Assembly: GCF_016924665.1 (NCBI RefSeq)
Contig: NZ_JAFFJT010000007.1
Location: forward strand, 124,001-188,000
Reading direction: 5' to 3'
DNA length: 64,000 bases
Source: Nocardioides sp. SYSU D00038
GTDB lineage: Bacteria; Actinomycetota; Actinomycetes; Propionibacteriales; Nocardioidaceae
The notes under the pieces: model-generated
Seen by the model: only the letters and a program-made list of their open reading frames with translations
Database searches by the model: none
What the model was told of the DNA's origin: nothing
Position numbers and translations under genes: made by a program
Shown here: positions 53,699 to 62,555 of the stretch, in pieces
How the letters are laid out: the number at the start of each line of letters is the position of its first letter
Numbering within the stretch: the stretch's first letter is position 1

Positions 53699-55420
53699 GT
53701 GCGCCGCCTGCCCCTCGACCACCCCGGCACCGCCGACCACCGGTCGGCGGGGCGGTTGCTGTGGTGGCTCGCGCGGGGGCAGTGGCCGACGCTGGTGATG
53801 GGGATGTGCTTCGGCATCGTCTGGATGAGCTCGCAGGCGGTGATGCCGGCGGTGATCGGCCTGGCCATCGACCACGGGGTCGCCGACCGCGACGGCGGGG
53901 CGCTGCTCCGGCTGGCCGGACTGCTGCTGCTGGTCGGCCTGGTGCAGGCGGCCAGCGGGATCATGCGGCACCGGTTCGCGGTCACCAACTGGCTGGTCGC
54001 GGCCTTCCGCGTCGTCCAGCTCGCGGGCCGGCAGACGGTGCGGCTGGGCGGCAGCCTGCGCCGGCGTACCTCGACCGGTGAGGTGGTCGCGATCGGCAGC
54101 AGCGACCTGTCCCACATCGGGCAGGTCATGGACGTCACCGCCCGGTTCGCCGGTGCGGTGGTGAGCTTCGTGCTCGTGGCAGTGATCCTGCTCCAGACCT
54201 CGGTGACCCTCGGCTTGGTGGTGCTGCTCGGGGTGCCGCTGCTGATGGGCCTGATCGCGCCCGTGCTGCGGCCGCTCGACCGGCGCAGCCGCCACCAGCG
54301 GCACCTGATGGGCGGGCTCGCCAACACCGCGAGCGACATCGTCAGCGGGCTGCGGGTGCTGCGTGGCGTCGGCGGCGAGAGGGTCTTCCTCGACCGCTAC
54401 CGCCGGGAGTCGCAGGCCGCGCGCCGGGCCGGCGTGGAGGTCGCCCGGCTGCAGTCGGTGCTCGACGCGCTGCAGGTGTTCCTGCCCGGCGTGTTCGTGG
54501 TGGTCGTGGTCTGGCTCGGCGCCCGCTCGGCGGTCGCCGGCCAGATCTCCACCGGCGAGCTGGTGGCGTTCTACGGCTACTCCGCGTTCCTGATGATCCC
54601 GCTGCGCACCGCCACCGAGTACGCCAACAAGCTGATCAAGGGGCGGGTGTCGGCGGCCCGGGTGTGCCGCTTCCTCGCCCTCGACCCCGACCACGCCGAG
54701 ACCACGGTACCGCTGGCCGGACCACCGGCCGGGGGCGACCTCCGCGACGCCCGCAGCGGCCTCCACGTGCGCGGCGGCCGGCTGGTCGCGGTCGTCTCCG
54801 ACCAGCCCGACGACGCGGCGGCGCTGGCCGACCGGCTGGGGCTGTGCGCGGCCGAGGTGGACGACGACGTCACCCTGGGCGGGGTCCCCCTGGCCCGGCT
54901 GGCGCGCGAGGAGGTACGCCGCCGGGTGGTGGTCTCCGACACCGGCTCGGCGCTCTTCTCGGGCCGGCTCGGCGACGTCCTCGACGTGACCGGCCGCGGC
55001 GACCTCGACCGCGCGCTCGACGTCGCCGCGGCCGCCGACGTGCTCGACGCGGTGCCGGGCGGTCTCGACGGGGTGGTGGCCGAGCGCGGCCGGACCTTCT
55101 CCGGCGGCCAACGCCAGCGGCTGGTGCTGGCGCGCGTGCTCGCGCTCGACCCCGAGGTGCTCGTGCTGGTCGAGCCGACGTCGGCGGTCGACGCCCACAC
55201 CGAGGCCCGGATCGCCTCCCGGCTGCGGGCCGCGCGCGCCGGCCGCACCACCGTGGTCACGACCGGCAGCCCGCTGGTGCTCGACGTCGTCGACGAGGTC
55301 GCCTGGCTGCGCGGCGACCGGGTGGTCGCCCAGGGGCGGCACGTCGACCTGATGGAGGGCGAGCCCGACTACCGCGCCCTCGTCACCCGCGAGTCCGAGC
55401 CCGCGGAGGCCGGCCGATGA
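53699..55420 (+). CDS. ABC exporter half-transporter with degenerate nucleotide-binding domain
   Basis: About 573 residues: a six-helix exporter domain (about 20-325) and an NBD that has lost most ATP-site elements. The Walker A position reads VVSDQPDDAAAL (about 365-376), with no GxxGxGKS/T. The Q-loop Gln is replaced in RRVVVSDTGSALF. The Walker B Asp is Val in VLVLVEPTSAVD, with the Glu kept, and the H-loop His is missing (TTVVTTGSPL). The signature FSGGQRQRL (about 467) is intact. The next gene complements these defects. Start GTG 53699 or GTG 53690; stop overlaps the partner start (ATGA). Confidence 0.9.
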   Translation: MRRLPLDHPGTADHRSAGRLLWWLARGQWPTLVMGMCFGIVWMSSQAVMPAVIGLAIDHGVADRDGGALLRLAGLLLLVGLVQAASGIMRHRFAVTNWLVAAFRVVQLAGRQTVRLGGSLRRRTSTGEVVAIGSSDLSHIGQVMDVTARFAGAVVSFVLVAVILLQTSVTLGLVVLLGVPLLMGLIAPVLRPLDRRSRHQRHLMGGLANTASDIVSGLRVLRGVGGERVFLDRYRRESQAARRAGVEVARLQSVLDALQVFLPGVFVVVVVWLGARSAVAGQISTGELVAFYGYSAFLMIPLRTATEYANKLIKGRVSAARVCRFLALDPDHAETTVPLAGPPAGGDLRDARSGLHVRGGRLVAVVSDQPDDAAALADRLGLCAAEVDDDVTLGGVPLARLAREEVRRRVVVSDTGSALFSGRLGDVLDVTGRGDLDRALDVAAAADVLDAVPGGLDGVVAERGRTFSGGQRQRLVLARVLALDPEVLVLVEPTSAVDAHTEARIASRLRAARAGRTTVVTTGSPLVLDVVDEVAWLRGDRVVAQGRHVDLMEGEPDYRALVTRESEPAEAGR

Positions 55421-57159
55421 CCGCGCTGCCGGTGGCCGACGGCCGGGCGGTACGCCGCTACGCGGCCCGGCTCGCGCGCCGCCACCCCCGCCAGCTCTGG
55501 GGCGCGGTGGCCCTGCACCTGCTGGCCGCCCTGGCCGCCCTGGCCGCACCGCGGCTCCTCGGCAGCCTGGTCGAGTCGGTCGAGCACGGCACCACCACCC
55601 GCCACGTCGACACGATCGTCCTGCTGCTGGGCGGGTTCCTGCTCGCCCAGACCCTGCTGACCCGCTGGGCGCGACTGCTCAGCCAGGTGCTCGGAGAGCA
55701 GGTGCTGGCCGCACTGCGCGAGGACTTCGTCGACCACGCGCTGGCCCTCCCCGTGGGCGTGGTCGAGTCGGCCGGCTCCGGCGACCTGCTCACCCGCACC
55801 AACAACGACGTCGACCGGCTGGGCTGGTCGGTGCGGTTCGCGGTGCCCGAGTGGACGATCGCCGTGATCACCGCGGTCGTCACCTTCGCCGCCGCGGTCA
55901 GCGTGGGCTGGTGGGTCGCGCTGCCGTGCCTGCTCGGCCTGCCCCCGCTGGTGATCGGGCTGCGGTGGTACCTCGCACGCGCCAAGGACGGCTACCTGCG
56001 CGAGAGCGCGTCGTACTCCGCCATCAACGCGACGCTCACCGAGACCGTGGAGGGTGCGCGCACGGTCGAGGCGCTGGGGCTGCGCGAGGCGCGGGTGCGG
56101 GCCCTCGACGACGACATCCGCGAGTCCTACGAGGCCGAGCGCTACACGCTGCGCCTGCGCACCGTGTTCTTCCCGAGCATGGAGCTCTCCTACCTGGTGC
56201 CGACCGTGGCCACCCTGCTGTTCGGTGGCTGGCTCTACACGCAGGGCTCGGTGTCCCTCGGCGAGGTCACGGCTGCGGTGCTCTACGTGCAGATGCTCAT
56301 CGACCCGGTCGACCGGATCGTCAGCATCCTCGACGAGCTCCAGATGGGCGCGGCCTCGCTGGCCCGGCTGCTCGGCGTCGCCGACGTGCCCGACGACCGC
56401 GAGGTGACCGGCCGCCGCCCCGACGGCGAGCGGCTCACCGCCCACGACGTCCGGTTCTCCTACGTCGACGGGCGCGACGTGCTGCACGGGGTCGACCTCG
56501 ACGTAGGCGTCGGGGAGCGGATCGCGGTGGTCGGCCCGTCGGGAGCCGGCAAGTCGACGCTCGGACGGCTGCTGGCCGGGATCCACCCGCCGCGCACCGG
56601 GGAGGTGACCGTCGGCGGGGTCGGGCTGGTCGAGCTCCCCCTCGACGAGCTGCGCGGCCACGTCGCGCTGGTGACCCAGGAGCACCACGTCTTCGTCGGC
56701 ACCCTGCGCGACAACCTCGCCCTGGCCGCGCCCGCCGGCGCCACCGACGACGACGTCCGGGCGGCGCTCGCGGCCGTCGACGCGCTGCCCTGGGTCGACG
56801 CGCTGCCCGACGGCCTCGACACGGTGGTCGGCTCCGGCGGCCGGGCGCTCACGGCAGCGCAGGCCCAGCAGGTCGCGGTGGCGCGCCTGGTGCTGGCCGA
56901 CCCCCACACGCTGGTGCTCGACGAGGCGACGTCGCTCATCGACCCCCGCGCCGCGCGCCACCTCGAGCGCTCGCTGGCGGCGGTGCTCGAGGGTCGCACC
57001 GTGGTCGCGATCGCGCACCGGCTGTTCTCGGCCCACGACGCCGACCGGGTGGCGGTCGTCGAGGACGGCCGGGTCAGCGAGCTCGGCACGCACGACGAGC
57101 TGGTCGCCGCGGGCGGCTCCTATGCCGCGCTGTGGGAGAGCTGGAACGGCGGTCGCTGA
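55417..57159 (+). CDS. ABC exporter half-transporter, catalytic NBD with degenerate signature motif
   Basis: A 580-residue partner of the preceding gene. It has an exporter membrane domain (about 20-310) and an NBD with Walker A GPSGAGKST (373-381), Q-loop Gln421, Walker B TLVLDEATS (Glu503) and H-loop His534 (AIAHRLFSA). Its signature is LTAAQAQQ (478-485) where LSGGQ is expected. Together the two proteins form one complete ATP site (this Walker A plus the partner FSGGQ) and one dead site. A multidrug or lipid export role is typical of such heterodimers; substrate unknown. Confidence 0.93.
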   Translation: MTALPVADGRAVRRYAARLARRHPRQLWGAVALHLLAALAALAAPRLLGSLVESVEHGTTTRHVDTIVLLLGGFLLAQTLLTRWARLLSQVLGEQVLAALREDFVDHALALPVGVVESAGSGDLLTRTNNDVDRLGWSVRFAVPEWTIAVITAVVTFAAAVSVGWWVALPCLLGLPPLVIGLRWYLARAKDGYLRESASYSAINATLTETVEGARTVEALGLREARVRALDDDIRESYEAERYTLRLRTVFFPSMELSYLVPTVATLLFGGWLYTQGSVSLGEVTAAVLYVQMLIDPVDRIVSILDELQMGAASLARLLGVADVPDDREVTGRRPDGERLTAHDVRFSYVDGRDVLHGVDLDVGVGERIAVVGPSGAGKSTLGRLLAGIHPPRTGEVTVGGVGLVELPLDELRGHVALVTQEHHVFVGTLRDNLALAAPAGATDDDVRAALAAVDALPWVDALPDGLDTVVGSGGRALTAAQAQQVAVARLVLADPHTLVLDEATSLIDPRAARHLERSLAAVLEGRTVVAIAHRLFSAHDADRVAVVEDGRVSELGTHDELVAAGGSYAALWESWNGGR

Positions 57160-57180
57160 GCCGCTCCCCCGCCGACGGCG

Positions 57181-57858
57181 TCAGTGGGCGTCGAGCCCGC
57201 TGATCCGCACCCCGGAGTGGACCTTGTACTTGCGGTTGATCGAGATCAGCACGGCGGTGAACGGCTCGAGCTGGCGCGCCAGGCGGAGCTTGCCGGCGTC
57301 GATGCCGGGCCGGCCGGTCACCGCGGCCGCGAGCTCGATGGCGACCTCCTTGGCCTCCACGACGTCGCCCACGACCAGCACGTCCTCGTCGAGGTACTCC
57401 TCGTCGCCCCACAGGCCGACGGCCGAGACGTTGTGGAAGGCGCCGACCACGGTCGCCTCGGGAGCGATCGCCTGGGCCGACTCGGCCGCCGAGCCCTCGC
57501 CGCCGTTGATCACCAGGCCGTGCGCGCCGCGCTTGTCGAAGGCCAGCGGGTTGACGCAGGAGATGACGGTCTTGCCGGCCAGCGGCAGGGTCGCGACCAG
57601 CTCGTCGTGACCGTCCCACGGCACCGCGAGCAGCACCACGTCGGCGGCGGCGACGGCATCGGCGTTGGCGGCTCCGGTCACCCGACCGGCGCCCTCGACC
57701 CCGCTCAGCCGCTCGCCGACCTCGTCGGCGACGGGCAGCGCGCGCTCCTCCGAGCGGGAGCCGAGGACCACGGTGTGGCCGTGCCGGGCGAACCGGTAGC
57801 CCAGGCCCTTGCCCTGGGGGCCGGTACCGCCGATGACCGCGATGGTGTGGCTCGTCAC
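57181..57858 (-). CDS. NADPH-dependent F420 reductase
   Basis: A 225-residue coenzyme F420:NADP+ oxidoreductase (Fno/NPDG family), moving hydride between NADPH and F420. The N-terminal NADP fold reads IAVIGGTGPQGKGLGYRFA with GSRSEERA after strand 2. FHNVSAVGLW is the characteristic F420/NADP-site stretch. GTG 57858 follows AGGAG. An LLM-class F420 enzyme is encoded 2.3 kb away, suggesting local F420 use. Convergent with the ABC exporter operon (21 bp gap). Confidence 0.9.
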   Translation of the reverse strand: MTSHTIAVIGGTGPQGKGLGYRFARHGHTVVLGSRSEERALPVADEVGERLSGVEGAGRVTGAANADAVAAADVVLLAVPWDGHDELVATLPLAGKTVISCVNPLAFDKRGAHGLVINGGEGSAAESAQAIAPEATVVGAFHNVSAVGLWGDEEYLDEDVLVVGDVVEAKEVAIELAAAVTGRPGIDAGKLRLARQLEPFTAVLISINRKYKVHSGVRISGLDAH

Positions 57859-58000
57859 GTGGGGCTCCTGCGCTCGGTCCCGGGGAGAGGTCTCGGCGCC
57901 GGGAGGGGGTCGACTCCCGCGGATGATGCCACCTGGTGCGCGCAATCGCCGCTGGGGGGTGCCAGAATCGATATCCTGCCCAGGGGCGAGAGAGGAATCA

Positions 58001-60091
58001 TTGCCGGCCGTGGCACGCGAGATCCGAGGGGACATCCAGGGGCTGCGAGCCGTCGCGGTCCTGGTCGTCATCGGCTCCCACGCCGGCATCGCCGCCCTCC
58101 CGGGCGGGTTCGTCGGCGTCGACGTGTTCTTCGTCGTCTCGGGCTACCTCATCTCGCTGCTGCTCTACCGCGAGCTCCAGGCCGGCGGCCGGATCTCGGT
58201 GGGCTCGTTCTGGGCCCGGCGGGCGCGGCGGATCCTGCCGGCCGCGACCGTCGTCACCCTCGCCACCGTCGCGGTCTCGGTGCTGTGGCTGAGCCTCCTC
58301 GACGCCCGCCAGGTCGTGGTCGACGCGCTGTGGGCCGGCGCGTTCGCCGCCAACGTCCACTTCGCCCAGCAGGGCGTCTACTACTTCGCCCAGGACACGG
58401 GCCCCTCGCCGCTCCAGCACTACTGGTCGCTGGCGGTGGAGGAGCAGTTCTACCTCGTCTGGCCGCTGCTGCTCCTGGTCTGCGTGGGGGTCACCCGCGT
58501 GCTGGGGGGCACGCGCGAGCAGCGGCTGCCGCGCGGCCCGGTGTTCATGGTGCTGCTCACCGTCACCGGACTCTCGCTGGCCTGGTCGATACAGCAGACC
58601 GGGGCCGAGCCCACCGCGGCGTACTTCTCCACGCTGACCCGGGCCTGGGAGCTCGGCGTCGGCGCGATGGTCGCCCTGGTGCCATCGCGGGTCAGCGCCC
58701 GGCTCACCCGGCGCGCCGTCACCTCGATGGGGCTGCTCGGGCTCGCGGCGATCGCGGCGTCGTGCGCGGTGCTCACCGCCGACACCGCCTTCCCGGGCTA
58801 CGCCGCGCTGCTGCCGGTCACCGGCACCGCCCTGCTGCTGCTCGCCGGCGCCTCCGGCACGACGTCGCTGGTGGGCCGGGCACTGTCGGTGCGTCCCCTG
58901 CGCCTGGTGGGTGACTGGTCCTACTCGCTCTACCTGTGGCACTGGCCGGTGCTGGTGCTGGCCGAGGCCCGCCTCGGCCGCGGGCTCGGCGGCTGGGAGG
59001 CAGCCGCCGCGGTGGCCGTCACCTTCGCGCTCTCGGCGCTGACCTTCCGCTTCGTCGAGACGCCGTTCCGCAGCGGCCGGGTCTCGGTGCGGCTGCGCGC
59101 CCGGCGTGCGCTCGTGCTCTACCCCACCAGCCTCGCCATGGTCGCGGCCACCGCGTGGGGCGCCTGGACCTGGACGGCCTGGCAGGGCGGCGAGCGGGGC
59201 GACAACCCCGCGATCACCGTCAGCGGCACCGGCCACGACGACACCGTCGAGCTGGTGCGCGCCTCGGTGGCCGCCGCCCGCGAGCGGATGGCGGTGCCGA
59301 GCGACCTCGACCCGAACCTGATGCGGCTGCGCGACTCCATCGCCGACGTCGGCGGCTGCGACTACGCCGAGAACGTGCGCCGGCTCTGCCAGCGGGGCGA
59401 GGACGGCGGCGACCGCACCCTGGTGCTGATCGGCGACTCCCACGCCCGGGCCTGGATCCCGGCGTTCGACAAGATCACCCGGGCCGGCAACTGGCAGGCC
59501 TTCTACCTCGTCAAGCCGCAGTGCACCGCGGCCCACATCACCGTCGCCACCGCCGACGGCTCGCAGCCGTTCACCGACTGCACCGACTTCCAGGAGTGGG
59601 TGGTCGAGCAGGTGGAGGCCCTCGACCCCGACCTGGTCGTGGTGGCCTCGTCGCCCCCGGTCAACGGCGTCTACGACGGCGACACCCGGGTCAACAGCAT
59701 CGAGCGGGTCGTGCCGGTGCTTCGGGCCGGCTACGACGAGCTGTTCATCGAGCTGGAGCAGGCGGCTCGCGAGGTCGTGCTGATGCGCGACGTGCCGAAG
59801 TCCGACGACGACCCGGCCACCTGCCTGACCACCGGCGAGCCCGACCTCTACGACTGCATGTTCCGACCCGTCGAGCGCTCGCAGATCCTCGGCGACGTCG
59901 CGGTGCAGTCGGCCCGGCTCGCCGGCACCCGGGTGGTCGACCCGACGCCGTGGCTGTGCTGGCAGGGCGAGTGCCCGGTGGTGATCGGCGGCACCCTGTC
60001 CTACCGCGACACCGACCACATCACCACCGAGTACGCCGCCAGCCTGTGGCTCGCGCTCGGCGACGAGCTGGGCATGATCCCGACCACCTGA
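58001..60091 (+). CDS. OafA/YrhL-type acyltransferase 3 fused to SGNH domain
   Basis: A 696-residue membrane enzyme that O-acylates surface polysaccharides or cell-wall sugars. Residues ~5-370 form the acyltransferase-3 domain of about ten helices, with REIRGDIQGLRAVAVLVV, the catalytic His of GSHAGI, FFVVSGYLI and RARRILPAA. The C-terminal SGNH domain (about 440-690) has VLIGDSHARAW (catalytic Ser) and YRDTDHITTEYA (Asp-His). A TTG start at 58001 is favoured because AGAGG lies 5 nt before it; GTG 58010 is the alternative. Confidence 0.9.
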   Translation: MPAVAREIRGDIQGLRAVAVLVVIGSHAGIAALPGGFVGVDVFFVVSGYLISLLLYRELQAGGRISVGSFWARRARRILPAATVVTLATVAVSVLWLSLLDARQVVVDALWAGAFAANVHFAQQGVYYFAQDTGPSPLQHYWSLAVEEQFYLVWPLLLLVCVGVTRVLGGTREQRLPRGPVFMVLLTVTGLSLAWSIQQTGAEPTAAYFSTLTRAWELGVGAMVALVPSRVSARLTRRAVTSMGLLGLAAIAASCAVLTADTAFPGYAALLPVTGTALLLLAGASGTTSLVGRALSVRPLRLVGDWSYSLYLWHWPVLVLAEARLGRGLGGWEAAAAVAVTFALSALTFRFVETPFRSGRVSVRLRARRALVLYPTSLAMVAATAWGAWTWTAWQGGERGDNPAITVSGTGHDDTVELVRASVAAARERMAVPSDLDPNLMRLRDSIADVGGCDYAENVRRLCQRGEDGGDRTLVLIGDSHARAWIPAFDKITRAGNWQAFYLVKPQCTAAHITVATADGSQPFTDCTDFQEWVVEQVEALDPDLVVVASSPPVNGVYDGDTRVNSIERVVPVLRAGYDELFIELEQAAREVVLMRDVPKSDDDPATCLTTGEPDLYDCMFRPVERSQILGDVAVQSARLAGTRVVDPTPWLCWQGECPVVIGGTLSYRDTDHITTEYAASLWLALGDELGMIPTT

Positions 60092-60100
60092 CCGCGCCTC

Positions 60101-60178
60101 CCAGCCGAAGTCTCCAGCCGGCGTCCCCAGCCGGCGTCCCCAGCCGGCGTCCCCAGGCGGCGTCCCCGGCCGGCGTCC
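60101..60178. repeat. 13-bp intergenic tandem repeat, six units
   Basis: Units of CCAGCCGGCGTCC: the first has three changes, three in the middle are perfect and two diverge slightly. They fill the gap between the acyltransferase stop and the operator of the LLM gene. Period 13 is not a multiple of three, which fits non-coding DNA. Confidence 0.9.
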
Positions 60179-60199
60179 ACGGCCGTCGCGCGCGCGACT

Positions 60200-60218
60200 G
60201 TGACACTGTTACTGTCAC
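60200..60218. promoter_or_regulatory. Operator-like inverted repeat GTGACA-N7-TGTCAC upstream of LLM gene
   Basis: Perfect 6-bp arms with a 7-bp spacer, ending 4 bp before the ATG at 60223. It overlaps TACTGT (60210-60215), a possible -10 that would give a leaderless mRNA. The same arms and spacer recur at 61268. TetR-type regulators bind dyads of this shape; the regulator is not in the window. Confidence 0.75.
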
Positions 60219-60222
60219 GGTC

Positions 60223-61257
60223 ATGAAGCTCTCGATGATGCTGATGTACGACGGCAACCCGCGCCAGGCGGCCGACCAGGTCACCGACCTCGAGCGGGCC
60301 GGGCTCGACCTGGTCTGGGTGGCCGAGGCCTACGGGTTCGACTCCCCCACGCTGATGGGCTACCTCGCCGCGAAGACCGAGACCATCGAGATCGGCGCCG
60401 GCATCCTCAACGTCTACTCCCGCACGCCCGGGGCGCTGCTGCAGACCGCGGCCGGCCTCGACAACGTCTCCGCCGGCCGTGCGGTCATCGGGCTGGGCGC
60501 CTCCGGTCCGCAGGTGATCGAGGGCTTCCACGGGCTGCCGTACGACAAGCCGCTGGGCCGCACCCGCGAGGTCATCGACATCATCCGGCGCGGTCTTCGG
60601 CGCGAGCCGCTCACCAACGACGGCATCGTGAAGCTGCCGCTGCCCGAGGGGCAGGGCCTGGGGCTCGGCAAGCCGCTGAAGCTGCTCACCAAGCCGGAGC
60701 GGCCGTCGGTGCCGCTGTGGGTGGCCGCGCTGGGCGACAAGAACGTGCGGATGACCGCCGAGGTCGCCGACGGCTGGATGCCGCACCTGTTCTACCCCGA
60801 GAAGGCGCAGGAGGTGTGGGGCGAGGCGCTGGCCGCCGGCGCCGCGAAGCGCTCCACCGAGCTCGGGCCGCTCCAGGTCACCGCCGGGGGCATGGTCGCG
60901 ATCGGCGAGGGCCCGGAGGTCAAGGCGATGCTCGACTTCGCCCGCCCGGTCTACGCCCTCTACGTCGGCGGCATGGGCGCGCGCGGCAAGAACTTCTACA
61001 ACGACCTCGCCTGCCAGTACGGCTACGAGAAGGAGGCCGCCGAGATCCAGGACCTCTACCTCTCGGGCAAGAAGCGCGAGGCCGAGGCGCTGGTGCCCGA
61101 GGAGTGGCTGGAGGCGGGCAACCTCGTGGGTCCGCGGTCGTACGTCGAGGAGCGGGTCGCGGCGTTCCGCGAGGCCGGCGTGACCCACCTGAACGTGATG
61201 CCCGCGAGCGAGGACCCGGCGGCGACCGTGCGCGAGCTCAAGGAGATCGTCTCCTGA
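60223..61257 (+). CDS. LLM-class F420-dependent oxidoreductase
   Basis: A 344-residue TIM-barrel enzyme of the luciferase-like group that probably uses F420. Features: VWVAEAYGFDSPTLMGYLA (about 31-49), GAGILNVYSRTPGALLQTAA, AVIGLGASGPQVIEGFHG and the loop ALGDKNVRMTAEVADGW. It resembles F420-dependent enzymes of actinobacterial lipid or steroid breakdown clusters. No ribosome site precedes ATG 60223, consistent with a leaderless start. An acyl-CoA dehydrogenase gene follows. Confidence 0.9.
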   Translation: MKLSMMLMYDGNPRQAADQVTDLERAGLDLVWVAEAYGFDSPTLMGYLAAKTETIEIGAGILNVYSRTPGALLQTAAGLDNVSAGRAVIGLGASGPQVIEGFHGLPYDKPLGRTREVIDIIRRGLRREPLTNDGIVKLPLPEGQGLGLGKPLKLLTKPERPSVPLWVAALGDKNVRMTAEVADGWMPHLFYPEKAQEVWGEALAAGAAKRSTELGPLQVTAGGMVAIGEGPEVKAMLDFARPVYALYVGGMGARGKNFYNDLACQYGYEKEAAEIQDLYLSGKKREAEALVPEEWLEAGNLVGPRSYVEERVAAFREAGVTHLNVMPASEDPAATVRELKEIVS

Positions 61258-61267
61258 CCTTGAAACC

Positions 61268-61286
61268 GTGACAGTTCCGGTGTCAC
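61268..61286. promoter_or_regulatory. Second operator-like inverted repeat GTGACA-N7-TGTCAC
   Basis: Same arms and same spacer length as the site at 60200, with a different spacer sequence. It lies 10 bp after the LLM gene stop and 57 bp before the acyl-CoA dehydrogenase start, so both genes are probably controlled by one regulator. Confidence 0.75.
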
Positions 61287-61342
61287 AGTAGGTCCAGCGC
61301 TTTCTGACAGCGCATCCTTCCCGAATCTGCCAGGAGACCGCG

Positions 61343-62491
61343 ATGCCCGAGACCCCCTCCATCTACGAGCAGGAGCACGAGGACTTCCGCAGCACCGTCC
61401 GCGCCTTCCTGGAGAAGGAGGTCGTCCCCCACCACGACCAGTGGGAGAAGGACGGTCAGGTCAGCCGCGAGGTCTGGACCAAGGCGGGCGAGACCGGGCT
61501 GCTCTGCTTCGACGTCGAGGAGCAGTACGGCGGCGCGGGGATCAAGGACTTCCGCTACAACGCGATCGTCAGCGAGGAGATCTCCAAGGTCGGGGCCAGC
61601 GGGCTGGGCTTCCCCGTGCACAGCGACATCATCGTGCCCTACATCAGCGAGCTCGGGACGCCGGAGCAGAAGCAGCGGTGGCTGCCGGGGCTCGTGAGCG
61701 GCGAGCTGATCTCCTCGATCGCCATGACCGAGCCGGGCGCGGGCTCCGACCTCCAGGGCATCCGCACCAGCGCCGTCGACAAGGGCGACCACTACGTCCT
61801 CAACGGCTCGAAGACCTTCATCAGCAACGGCATCCTCAGCGACGTCGTGATCGTGGTGGCGCGCACCGACCCCGAGGCCGGGCACCAGGGCATCAGCCTG
61901 CTGGTCGTCGAGCGCGGGATGGCCGGCTTCGAGCGCGGCCGCAACCTCGACAAGGTCGGCCTCAAGGCCCAGGACACCGCCGAGCTCTTCTTCGACAACG
62001 TCGAGGTGCCCAAGGAGAACCTGCTGGGCGAGGAGGGCTCCGGCTTCGTCTCGCTGATGCTGAACCTGCCGCAGGAGCGGGTCTCGATCGCGGCGATCGC
62101 CGTCGCCGCCGTCGAGCGGGTGCTCGAGCTCTCGCTCGACTACGCCAAGACCCGCCAGGCGTTCGGCAAGCCGATCGGCGCCTTCCAGAACACCCGGTTC
62201 GCCCTGGCCGAGATGGCCACCGAGGCCTACATCGCGCGCTTGTTCGTCAACGACTGCATCCTCAAGCTCAACGAGGGACAGGTCGACACCGCGCTGGCCT
62301 CGATGGCGAAGTGGTGGACCACCGAGCTGCAGAAGAAGGTCACCGACATGGGCCTGCAGATCCACGGCGGGTACGGCTACATGACGGAGTACCCGATCGC
62401 GAAGGCGTTCACCGACGGTCGGATCCAGACCATCTACGGCGGCACCACCGAGATCCAGAAGGAGATCATCGGCCGCTTCCTCGGCGTCTGA
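61343..62491 (+). CDS. Acyl-CoA dehydrogenase
   Basis: A 382-residue FAD enzyme for alpha,beta-desaturation of acyl-CoA. Motifs: EQYGGAGIKDFRYNAIVSEE (about 56-75), the FAD/substrate block SIAMTEPGAGSDLQGI (about 128-143), QIHGGYGYMTEYPI and the C-terminal IYGGTTEIQKEIIGR with the catalytic-base Glu position for the short/long-chain group. AGGAG precedes ATG 61343. Chain-length preference cannot be read. Followed by an acyl-CoA ligase. Confidence 0.96.
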   Translation: MPETPSIYEQEHEDFRSTVRAFLEKEVVPHHDQWEKDGQVSREVWTKAGETGLLCFDVEEQYGGAGIKDFRYNAIVSEEISKVGASGLGFPVHSDIIVPYISELGTPEQKQRWLPGLVSGELISSIAMTEPGAGSDLQGIRTSAVDKGDHYVLNGSKTFISNGILSDVVIVVARTDPEAGHQGISLLVVERGMAGFERGRNLDKVGLKAQDTAELFFDNVEVPKENLLGEEGSGFVSLMLNLPQERVSIAAIAVAAVERVLELSLDYAKTRQAFGKPIGAFQNTRFALAEMATEAYIARLFVNDCILKLNEGQVDTALASMAKWWTTELQKKVTDMGLQIHGGYGYMTEYPIAKAFTDGRIQTIYGGTTEIQKEIIGRFLGV

Positions 62492-62555
62492 GCCTTGTGT
62501 GACGGGGGTCACCCCGCCAGACTTTGCCCATCCTGGCGCCGAGAGGGAGCGACCC

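Noticed and set aside
60101..60178. Short tandem repeats resembling a CRISPR array
   Set aside because: Units are directly abutting 13-mers without spacers and there are no cas genes.
62499..62512. Third copy of the GTGACA-N7-TGTCAC operator before the acyl-CoA ligase
   Set aside because: Only 5-bp arms and a 4-bp spacer; not the same architecture, so not listed as a site.
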